Of a DNA stretch of 64,000 nt, positions 24,741 through 34,841 are shown one piece after another (positions within the stretch are counted from its first letter, which is position 1; each line of letters begins with the position of its first letter). Origin of the DNA: Owenia fusiformis (taxonomy: Eukaryota; Annelida; Polychaeta; Sabellida; Oweniidae); contig CAIIXF020000005.1 in the NCBI GenBank assembly GCA_903813345.2, positions 40,589,394 to 40,653,393 on the forward strand, written 5' to 3'. The position numbers were made by a program, and so were the translations under genes. Under the pieces are notes generated by a model, which saw nothing but the letters and a program-made list of their open reading frames with translations, had not been told where the DNA came from and searched no databases.

Positions 24741-26006
24741 ATGATGTTGCCCGAGATGTATTCGATTGGTCGAATTGCTTTCCAGTCTGTGCTCTGTGTT
24801 ACGAATTTTAGCTGCATCATGTTCCTCTTGTATCGTAAAGCGTGTGGCAGATGTGTTTCCCTGATGAACATTTTCATAGCATGTGTGATATACGAAACAT
24901 ATGAAGTATATAAATCTCTACATGAAGCTGGATGGACACAAAATGGATTTGGAAGCTTGGAAAATAGTACGGACTGTCGCAATCAAATTCGTATAATTCG
25001 AATTTGTTCTGAAGGAGTTCTATCAACGTTTATGTCTTTGAGTTTTGTATTATTCGCACAAACATTCAATGTGAAAAATGGACTTGACGTCAACAGCAGG
25101 TTATACCTGAAGAGGTTCCTCATTGGACAGATGACCATAATGTGGTTCTTCATATTTGCATCCAGCTACACGATAGACTTACAAAGAGCTGGAGACTTGG
25201 ATAGTCTCAACACAACAATGCAATTCTTTGGAAAATTAGGATATGGTTCTATGGGGAACGACAAAGAGATTTTCTGGACTTTTTACATGTGTAAGGAAAA
25301 CGTATATTCCGAACTACCATTCCTTATAACTGACTATTTACTTGTTGTCCAATCAATCATGGTACCCTCCTTTGTTTGCTTGTTTTGCATCATTGTAAGC
25401 AGGAGGAGACAAAATATGATAGGGAGATGCATGTCTACCAGTACAGAAAATACAGGTTAATACTGTTAAACTAATTATACCAGTTTGTTCAAATTTTTAT
25501 TTGAAATATTTAGATTAATGGCTATTAAGTGAATAATAATGAAGGCATTTCAGACAATGATTTTATTTAATGTCATCGTTCATATTGAGGGTCTTAATCA
25601 AAATGGTTTAAAAGGTGAAGGTCATCTGAAAAGTCAATATTGCTATAATTCTTTAACTGATAATTTTGATTAAATTTTATTTTCAGATTGTCTATGCACA
25701 AGGAATCATGCATGGTATATTTTAAAGCCAGCTTACGTCATACTAATTCTGGCAACTGTATACTGGGAGCTGATTGGACGACCTGTTGCGTATATGGAAA
25801 AGTTCTCAACCAAGGAGCAAGCATATTATGCCTGGGTTGAACATTTCATACTTTCGTTAGCTCTTGCGATTGGAATGGTGACATTTTGTTTTCTTGCCAA
25901 ACAGGATAAACGATCTATTACATTTACACCTGAAGAATGTGTGAAACATCTCAACCTACAGTCTCAAGAAGCGGATGTTATTCCAAGAAAAGAAGACATT
26001 ATTTAA
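24741..26006 (+). CDS. Seven-transmembrane protein, unrecognised family, 344 aa
   Basis: Two exons, 24741-25455 and 25687-26006, join in phase 1 (ACAG|GTTAAT donor, ATTTTCAG|ATTG acceptor) to give 344 residues. Hydrophobic segments lie at about 15-33, 39-57, 92-108, 126-146, 196-219, 248-268 and 288-309, consistent with seven membrane spans. The 146-195 loop contains Asn-Thr-Thr (a possible glycosylation site) and Cys184; Cys79 is in the other candidate extracellular loop. RRRQ follows segment 5. The tail is short and polar and ends KEDII. I see no DRY, NPxxY or other class-A GPCR signature, so GPCR membership is unproven; an orphan receptor or a multi-pass TMEM protein are both possible. A double ATG opens the frame, and the length and coding quality argue for a real gene. 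Confidence 0.8.
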
Positions 26007-26040
26007 GCTGAACATTTTTTTCGAATTAAGCGAGCAATAA

Positions 26041-26621
26041 TACAGGGTGAGACAAAAAAGGTAACCCAAACAAATCTTAATAACTCATCAGTATGGTTTT
26101 TAAGTCATATTTGGCTCGATTGAACAAGACTTGTTCAATGTTCTTTCATACTAGTAAGTTTCATTGGACTATTCCAAATGGTCATAATTTCATGGCCATT
26201 TTACAAAACATGCTCCAAATGAAAAAACATACCAAAATCACCCAGTATGAACCCCCAAAATTTTATCATTGGGGCTATTTCAAAGATAATGTGTACACTC
26301 ACAAACCCTAGAACATTGTAGAAGCATCAGAGGGTTGAAACAAGAAATAAGAAGGGAAATGAGAGCATGAGAGCCATTACACTACACAAGGTACCTGTGA
26401 ACGCGTAGTCAGAAATCTTAACCTGATGCGTTCAAGTTTGCCTCTATAGACAAGACCAACATTATGAGCATGTTTCGTAAAATGGTCAGAATATCTTGAT
26501 CATTTGTAATAGAGCAATGAAACTTGGTGGAATGAAAGAATATTAAACAAGGTTTATAAACCCTAACGGATGACTGAGTTATTAGGATTTGATTGGGTTA
26601 CCTTTTTTGGCTCACCCTGTA
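26041..26621. mobile_element. Mariner-type MITE, 581 bp, just after the 7TM gene
   Basis: The ends TACAGGGTGAGACAAAAAAG and TTTTTTGGCTCACCCTGTA form an inverted repeat extending through GGTAACCCAA/TTGGGTTACC. The flanking dinucleotide is TA. The inside is non-coding. Confidence 0.85.
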
Positions 26622-27242
26622 CATAAATGGTTTTTGAACTAGAGAAAAATGCAGATATATTTTTATTTAATGCATGAAAGGATATTAAGGGCAATAATCC
26701 AGGACATGAGGCAACACGAGTGTGCCAATGAAATTTTACAAAAAATTATTTATTTAGATTATTTTTTCATACTGAAAATCCATGTTTATTTGCAAAATAT
26801 TACATTCCATTTACCATTACTTTGCCTCGTGTTTTCATTTGCCTCATCTATATATAGGATTGTCATTTTATTTTATAACATCTGTTAAGATTTACAATGC
26901 TGCATCCATGTTTATTGGTCAAATATTGATTACTGTCATGTCACTTGCAAAATCAATGCGGTACAATCCACATGTATCACTGTACTCCCATTTTTTTCAT
27001 GTGCGATTTAATTTCGCTATATTCGCGATTGCGGTAAAATTGCAATAAATAATTGTTGTGAAATTTGCCAATAAATCCTTTGGGAGTTTTGTGTAAAACA
27101 TTCATCCAGTGTTATTGGATCATAAATGGAATACTAGCAGCAATGTTACACTGTGTTATTCGGTACACTGGCTTATATCAAATATTATCGTATGATCTGT
27201 ACAATGAAGCCTTCTGATTGGTCAGTTCTTGTGCTGTACCAA

Positions 27243-27336
27243 TCTGTATTGCTACTGAGATTGTCCCCGTTGATCATCTCCGTCGCAATACAGAAAATAT
27301 TGGTACGGAGGGGGACAATCTCAGTAGCAATACAGA
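27243..27336. repeat. Perfect 26 bp inverted repeat
   Basis: Arms at 27243-27268 (TCTGTATTGCTACTGAGATT...) and 27311-27336 are exact reverse complements separated by 42 bp. The spacer contains a partial second inverted copy (TCGCAATACAGAA). Confidence 0.9.
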
Positions 27337-27357
27337 AGATCACACGATAAAAATGTT

Positions 27358-27487
27358 ATTGAATGATTTGAAGTGCAATAGAGGATATTCTGTCTCGATA
27401 TTCTGTATTGGCACTCGACTTCGTCTCATTCCAATATGGAAATTCTCGAGCAGAATATATCCTGTATTGCACTTCAAATCATTCAAT
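27358..27487. repeat. Hairpin repeat adjoining the 27243-27336 hairpin
   Basis: ATTGAATGATTTGAAGTGCA at 27358 on is matched by TGCACTTCAAATCATTCAAT at the right end, with inner arms GATATTCTG/CAGAATATATC. It begins 21 bp after the previous hairpin. Confidence 0.88.
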
Positions 27488-28636
27488 TACTTATAAACCA
27501 AAAAATACTATATTAATGGAGGTTGAGGTTCAGCGTGCTGTTGACCAAATATGACATTGGCTAGGTGGTATAATAACTGTACATAAGGTAATTTAGTTTT
27601 GCAAAACTTGAGGATTCTGAAAAACGTGTGGAATCGGCGAAATTAAATCGCCGTGAGACTGTGATATCCTTAAATTCGCGAAATTAAATCTTGGGGAAAA
27701 TAACTGGGAGTACAGTACTTCCAAAAACAAACATAGCAGCTCATAACATGGACAAGCCTGATCAGAAGCATTCCAGTTTAACATTCCACCATCATTGTGA
27801 TGCAATAGTTGTTATAGTATTATCTCTTTTATTGACAATTATGATGTTATATGAATGACATATCACTCAGTCACATTTCATGAACTGATATTATGAATAT
27901 GTAATAGTGCATGCATGTATATTTTATTTTGAAATGGGTGAATTAAGTATTTTTTCCTCATATTTTCTTAAAATGAATTTGATAATATTTTGTCATATTC
28001 TTGGGATATGAGTTTAAATGCTTTGAATATTGTAAATATTGGTCAGAAATCTGCATTTATTATCACATATTACACAGATGAATGGTAATGTTTAAAGGAT
28101 CAGTTTGTCCGGGAGAGAAATCTGGATGATCCAATCCATTTAAGGTTTGATTTAGATAGATTAAGGAATAAAGACTGAGGCTCTATGATTTATGGTATAT
28201 GTGGCCGATGATTTAATGCCATTTATTGTTTAAAGATTGAAATGAAATAGTGATTGAGGGTTTTTGAAATTGCCAGAATAAAATCAGTGTTCATATATTT
28301 GCCATAAATAATTGAATCAATGTTTTTGTTACAATTGTAATACAATGGAAGGATGACATAGTACTAACATTCCATTAACTAATCTATAATGAAATCCACC
28401 ATACAAGTATTACCCCATTAGATTGGTAAATGTAATGTCTGTTACATCTGTTACATGTATGATGGCATACTTTTATCATATTAAAATCATAAAAAATGTA
28501 TTGTCACAATACAGCAATATCTTGAATTGAAATCTAGAATTGAAATTGAATTGATATCAAGAGTTTAAATTGAATTGATTTTTAGAAGGTTCTAGTTATT
28601 ATTATGACATCACATATCATGTACGGATATATAAGA

Positions 28637-28774
28637 GTTATGTACTGGGAGGTTATGGATACAGGGTTTATCCCAAGAGAAATATGTGTATCTCCCAAGG
28701 GACCACAGGACCGACAGAGATACACATATTTTCTGAAGGATAAACTCTGTATTCAAAACCGATCATACATAACA
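28637..28774. mobile_element. Hairpin element with GGGACCACAGGACC centre
   Basis: The arms GTTATGTACTGGGAGGTTAT..GGATACAG and CTGTATTC..GATCATACATAAC fold over a centre CCCAAGGGACCACAGGACC. Relatives with the same plan are at 58155-58310 and, tandemly duplicated, at 59001-59392. Confidence 0.75.
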
Positions 28775-31700
28775 GATGTATTCTATACCTCCTGAGGTTC
28801 TAAGCACATTATACCTCATAAAGTTCCAAAATTTAAAAACCATTTCCTTCTCTTAAAAAGTATTTTTAAGTTTGTGAAATTTTCTGGAGCAGATCAATGA
28901 ATTGATATTATAATCTAAAATATACAGCATAAGTTTGAAATATAATTTTTATTTTGAAAATTGAGTAAAAAATAATTGAGATCGCTTCTCGGGACCGGGA
29001 TGGATACAGCCTGTTTCTGACCTGGTCCCGGACCTTAGTGATAGCTCCCTAGATACAGTATATATTCCCGCTCGTCACATACCTAGAACCTAAGTAGGAA
29101 TGGAATACTTAAGTTTATCTGACTTGAAAGTACACATCTCTTTTACTAAAAGATAAGTTAAGGACAGGGAAGTTACAAAATTTAAACTTTTTTATTTTAT
29201 CCTGAAATTAATAATGGCATGAATCTTAGCAATATTTGTTTGTAATGAAAATAATTCTTGGATATTGGGCCAAGAAAAACAGCAGTTTTCCAGAGTAGCT
29301 AATCCCACTCAAACAAAAGGCATCAACATAGCCAAATCCATTATTTGGTGTTTGAGAAATCAAAATAACATTTTTATGGAATTTATAAAAAGCCAATTTG
29401 AATTCATCTGCCATCTTGAAAATTCAGAGAAAATTCAATAGAAAATGCCTTCTTGAGTCTTGAGCATATAAACTTTGAACTAAACCTATATTACAAATTG
29501 TATTTTTTACAAGCAAAAGTATATTTTTGTAAAAATGGCAGCCATTTTGAATTGAGTGGCCATTTTGGAAATTCCCTCTTGGGTAGATGTCCTATGGAAG
29601 TTTTGCATCAGCCAATAAATATTTGAGTTGAATGGACAGATGGACTGGCAGACATAAAGACCCTGGAAATTTTTTTCCCAAGACATTATTTGATGCAATC
29701 AATTTTAATTAAATAGTTCTATTCTGATAAAACTTAATAATTATTAAATAAACAAAGCAAATTAATTCATACACATTTTCATTTTTTTCAAATTCATTTG
29801 GTAGGCATGGGTGTACTGTGCGTAACAGGCACAACGCCCATGGCTTTAATTGGCTATGAGTGAGATGAAAAGATAACACTATCACAAAGAGACTGAGATC
29901 TTGAAATCCATTAAACATTACCTAATAAAACAAGATTTTAGGAGTACCACAACCTACATCATTTGTCGATAAGATACTGGCTTTTCGAGTCAGGTGGTAG
30001 CCTAGGTGAAAGTTTGCAGTATTCAACCTTAAAGGAATAAGGGAAAGAAGGTTTAAAATGGAAGCACACATTTAAAAACCATGCCAATATTTTTCCTTAC
30101 ATTCCAAATTTTATTTTCTGAAAAGGAATCAACTTTTCTCAAAACTGTTTTGCCCCTTTAATTTATGGTTTGCATTTTATTGCATATTTTCACTTACTGT
30201 ATTCAACTTATATTGTAGATAGCATGGGATTATATTATATTGGGGCATTTACAGAGCATAATATTTTTGAGATTATTAAGAAAGGCAACATTCTGTTATT
30301 CATTTTGTTTAATATTTGTTATATATTTGGTATTTATCAGCTTATCAGTGAATGATTAATGAAATTGTCATAAAAATTATATGTACAGTTGTTATATTTT
30401 TGTCATTAACACTGTTATCTCAAAAGCTCAATAGATCCATTCAAGAAATTCTGACCCCCTTTTGGGGAAAGTCCTATTGTGGTTATTGAAATGATCACTG
30501 GTCTGGGATTTTATACAAAATAATATAAGGTTTGAAACCCTATGAGTATTATAAAACATGTTGATATTATACAAATATTTAATTCTACTGAGGTGAATAC
30601 CTGTGCACCTTTCAAAAGTGATATTCCACTGGTAGAATATTATCTTGTGAAAGTGTCACAGTTATTCATCGGAAATAAAATTAATTTTTTATTTTATTAT
30701 TCACTTTTATATTCTTCACTCGCGTTAAAGGAGTAACATTCTATTGATGTCTAATTAATCATCAATGTACTCCAAGAGATGTATAAAATTGTAATTTCAC
30801 TGGATTAAGTCCTGACCGGTGAATATCATTTGATATTCAATGGAATGGACTTCTGTTTTGAATATCACTTGTTATTTTTAATCACGTGTATGAATTGGCC
30901 AATCAGAAAGTGAGGAATATGACAGTGATGTAATAATATCAATATTAACTAAACATGGGAGAATATTTTATTGGTGTTACTACTACTATTATTCTTATTT
31001 GTTGTTAAACACGGGTGAAAGTGAAATATTTTTATGAATTCATTACATAGTATAGTGTTGTGGCACATGTGAAATTTTTGCTTTGTTGAACAAATAAAAT
31101 AAATAGATTGATAAAATAAATAAATTAATGGTGTTTGATGTTTTGCCTTAAATCATATAAAAAGCTCAATACCGAACTAGAAACAAGAAATTCCCAATCT
31201 TTCCCTAACCAATCTTTCCATGACCCAGGCAAATGGACTACAATCGGAGGAGATCCTCTTGAAAATATTGGGACAATCACTATAGTCCCCATGTAGCCCA
31301 TGTGTGTATTGTTTCACCCAATATTAAGTGGTTACATATTCTTATAGTCAACATTTAGGATTCAGCGATTGGAACTTTGGTAAATGCAACTAGGTGATGA
31401 CACTTTGGCCTTGACTTGTCTAATCCCATCCATCTACAGTTCAGTCTCCAGGGCTCTCACCAGGAAATATTTAGGGTGTGGTGCTAACACACACATAAAT
31501 CATATTTATTGTTTTATCCTTTTTACATGCTGTTATTGTATATTCAGTCAAGTTTAGACTGTGGAAACAGTCATGATTTGCCAATAGGGTGTGGAGGAAG
31601 CTAAATAGAGTATGGTGCTGCGCCACAGTCTAAAAGCCTGGCGAGATCCCTTGTCTCTATAAATGATGGGACTTGGTGGTGGAAATTTACATTGATGAAC

Positions 31701-32232
31701 TCAATATTAATCATTATGTGCATAAAGACAATTTTATTACTTCACAATATATATTTCAACAATAAATGTAATAAAAATGTACTGCTTAAAAGGCTTGGTA
31801 GCAGTATGATAAACTAAATTGAACACATGTTTCTCCCAAATCAATCATCAAAAAATTCAGAAAAAATTGCACATTGTCAATTTAATGGCCATCATTTGAA
31901 TGGTTACAATGGTAAAAATATATCTATTTTTCTATTTATAGTTTTAGAAAACACATCAGACATTTCTTTTGTTCTTGGTACTTTATGTAGGAAATGAAAT
32001 GAAACATCTATCCGAACCTCATTGGAACAAAACGACATAAACACAACATGTTTAGGTCTCTCAATACTGTAATTGTACAAAGGAAAGTTTGGTTCATTCA
32101 AAATCTGTATATTATTATTATTATTAATTTATTAACCTGTAGTTAAACAGAGTAGTTTTATAATTTACAACACATATACATGTACATAATAAAGTCAAAA
32201 CTATTTACAGAAAGTGTTTTTTGGTCACCTTT

Positions 32233-33699
32233 TTACATCTGGTTACCAGTGTACGCTCGCATTAAACGAGCTCTTTTTATACTCATTTGGAGAACAATTT
32301 CACCTATTTGGATCATGTCATTTTCAGTTATATGATCGTGATAGCCGAATACAACGCTCTTTAAATCACAAGGGTTACCGTATTTATTTATAATAGAAGT
32401 CAGTCTGGCATGTTCATCAAAGTAAGCCTCACAGGAGCTAAGGAAATGTTCAATCGTTTCTACCTCAAACGTATTACACAAAACGCAAATACAATTTAGC
32501 CCAGAGTTTTTTACGCGCAGCTCATGGCAGTCTGTAGAGAGGCGCATCATAATTTTACATACTGGAAGATTTTCTGGTTTCATTTTTGCGAGTAACCACC
32601 ATATACATGGTTTAAGTAGTCCACTTCTACTAGTTGAGACATCCGAAATCTTTACACCTATGTCGTGGCGCTTGTACATTGCGCAAATCGTGTTGTAGTC
32701 GTTTCTCTGTTTGGTGCCTATTATATTCCTAATCATCCTTTTCCATGTATATTTAGATGGAAAATTCGCGTTGGTAATCATATTGATCACATAGTCTAAT
32801 AGATTGTGACGTTTTATACAATCCCACATCCTGTATATTGGTGAATCCCATTTTTTTCCTTGTATAAATATGCTCATAAAGCGCATCATCAGTAGTTGTT
32901 TGTAAATATTTGTCATGGGAAGCGTAATAATACTGAAAAACATAAGGAGTTTGTCATAGTCCATCTTTAGTTTAACTGAACACATTCCCAGTGGCATCGT
33001 CGACATTGGATTGCTGCAATTACTGGGAAGAAATTGTATCCTTCGTCCAATTTCGCGTTGGGCCACTTCCATCATTTCAACATCTCGTTGTTTATAGTTG
33101 ATGATTTGATCACCGTAGAGAAACGTAGGGACAGTAAAGCTATTATACAACTTAGTGGCTAGAATGGGGGATAGGCCGTTTGTTTTATGACCGAGTCCAA
33201 AAAGCGAAAACAGTTTCCTTTTGCCACTTGATATAGCGTGCTTGGTGTGGTCACTAAAATCTCCGGTTGTACTCAGAGGTATGCCCACATGTTTGGCCTT
33301 CGTGACGTTTTTTATCGTGTCCGTCCCTAAATTAAATACGTATTTTTCGTTGCTACCATACGTTAGCGCGACACATTTCTGTGGGTGAAGAGTGTATCTC
33401 CATTTTGAACTATGTTTAAATGAGATATCCAGCAACGTGTCCATTGCCCCTGGGAATAAAGCTACTAATGCAATGTCATCAGCGTACGCTGGGGAGCAGG
33501 TATTCATTCCCAAGACCTTGGCTCCTAAATTGCTCCTTTGGAGTTCCGTTAATAAGTCACTTATATAAAATTGATACAGGATCATACTGTTAACGGCCCC
33601 CTGAAATACTCCCTGGCGTATTTTAAAGGGCTCTGACATTGTTCCGGCGACTTGAACGGTGCAGAAGTAGTTCTGATATGAGTTGTACAAGAGTCTCAT
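32233..33699 (-). CDS. Non-LTR retrotransposon reverse transcriptase, 5'-truncated (488 codons)
   Basis: An uninterrupted 488-codon frame carries the second half of a reverse transcriptase. It shows RQGVFQGAVNS (residues 28-38), the catalytic AYADDIALVA (71-80; both Asp present), the HPQKC segment and KHVGIPLS. A C-terminal region around 405-430 has the spaced Cys/His pattern (CICVLC...EHFLSSC) common at the end of LINE ORF2 proteins. The endonuclease domain and the RT fingers are missing, so the copy cannot be autonomous. The first ATG lies inside a 42 bp inverted duplication that forms the truncated 5' border, so the apparent start is an accident of truncation. The lack of stops suggests a fairly recent insertion. 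Clade (CR1/L2-like, RTE or other) is not resolved. Transcription of a functional protein is unlikely. Confidence 0.88.
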   Translation of the reverse strand: MRLLYNSYQNYFCTVQVAGTMSEPFKIRQGVFQGAVNSMILYQFYISDLLTELQRSNLGAKVLGMNTCSPAYADDIALVALFPGAMDTLLDISFKHSSKWRYTLHPQKCVALTYGSNEKYVFNLGTDTIKNVTKAKHVGIPLSTTGDFSDHTKHAISSGKRKLFSLFGLGHKTNGLSPILATKLYNSFTVPTFLYGDQIINYKQRDVEMMEVAQREIGRRIQFLPSNCSNPMSTMPLGMCSVKLKMDYDKLLMFFSIITLPMTNIYKQLLMMRFMSIFIQGKKWDSPIYRMWDCIKRHNLLDYVINMITNANFPSKYTWKRMIRNIIGTKQRNDYNTICAMYKRHDIGVKISDVSTSRSGLLKPCIWWLLAKMKPENLPVCKIMMRLSTDCHELRVKNSGLNCICVLCNTFEVETIEHFLSSCEAYFDEHARLTSIINKYGNPCDLKSVVFGYHDHITENDMIQIGEIVLQMSIKRARLMRAYTGNQM

Positions 33700-33736
33700 A
33701 TCAGAACTACTTCTGCACCGTTCAAGTCGCCGGAAC
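33641..33736. repeat. Perfect 42 bp inverted repeat at the 5' border of the retrotransposon
   Basis: 33641-33682 (GTTCCGGCGACTTGAACGGT...) and 33695-33736 are exact reverse complements with a 12 bp spacer (TTGTACAAGAGT). The 33641-33682 arm belongs to the RT coding sequence; the other is an inverted copy outside it. Confidence 0.97.
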
Positions 33737-34841
33737 GTTAATGAAATAAAAGGTAAACTTTAATTTTCATCTATTTTATTTTATTTGAATACATTTTTTT
33801 AAATGAACCAAACTTTCCTTTGTATAAATACGATATTGAGAGGTCTAAGAAAATGTTCTAGATGCCATTTTGATCCAACAAGGTTTGGATAGATATTTTC
33901 TTTCTCAAGAATTGGTAGAATTAGAACAAAAAACAATTGCAACAAAAAAACAATTCTATAAAACATGTATAAATAATTTTAAATTGTCTCAGTGATTATT
34001 ATATAAATATCGTGTTTTTTACAGAATGTTTGCAATAATTGGTTTAAGAGAAAAATGTTGAATTCAGTTCACCATATCGCTACCAATCCTTTTAGGAATG
34101 CAGTACATGTATACATATTGCTTTAATGAATCATATTGCTCATGCAGACACTGTTAAGGTAGATCAACATGCAGATAAGTATTTTCATGTTATTCTCATG
34201 AGAACAATAATGAAAAAATGAGTGACATTGTATGAAAAAATACTGTACTCCCAGTATTTTTTGTGTGCTTCTATATTTTGCGGGTTTCGGAAAATTCATT
34301 TGGTACACATTTCAATCAAAACCTCCTAACAATCTGACTTCAGGTTAAAAGAAAGCTTCAAGTGATTAGAGTACTATGTATGTAGTCTTGCTTCAAGTCT
34401 CTGGACCCCCCCCCCTCTTATTATCTAATTGTCTACTTCATCACAAGAGTGGTCACAAGGCTTGGAGCTGATGAAATTTTATGAAGGATTGTCCTCTTAA
34501 AAAATAAGTTGGGTAAGTTTTGAGAAGTCTCAGATCCACAGAAATTAATAGCCATGAAATATTAAAAACTGAAAATAATCAAAAATTAATAGCCGCAAAA
34601 TTTCAAAATATAATAGTGTCAAATATTGGTGGGAGTAAAATATTTTTTAATCATTCACATATTCTTTGAGATATTATTCTTAATTATGTTGACATTATTT
34701 TCAAATGTTTGAATTTCCCATTTTAGCTGCTAAAGTTTAGATCAAATACAACACTTTACAATGTACAATACGACACAAAGTTTTTGACACATACATTGAG
34801 ATATTGACCTAGTTAGCCAGTCCAATTATATTATTGAAATG

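Larger units (their letters stand above)
26622..31774. other. Repeat-rich intergenic region, no gene supported
   Basis: It holds two adjacent hairpins (27243-27336 and 27358-27487) and a larger hairpin element (28637-28774). There is TTCAAAATGG/GGCAGCCATTTTG repeat sequence around 29400-29660, and AT-rich sequence with small palindromes near 30600-30960. ORFs of 60-90 codons are scattered on both strands without splice structure or recognisable motifs. Sequence at 28160-28200 is shared with 37760-37800. Confidence 0.6.
31775..34115. mobile_element. Foldback element with a nested non-LTR retrotransposon in its loop
   Basis: Sequence from about 32110 down to 31775 (read on the - strand) aligns with 33795-34115 on the + strand over about 330 bp. 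Both start AATGAACCAAACTTTCCTTTGTA and pass through TATTGAGAG..CCTAA/GTCTAA, GGATAGAT and GCTACCAA.CCTTTTA..GCAGTACAT. Arms differ by roughly a quarter of positions by eye. The loop (about 32108-33736) is the retrotransposon fragment, ending on its 3' side in a (TAA)n-type tail (TATTATTATTATTATT at 32109-32124 on the + strand). Confidence 0.75.
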
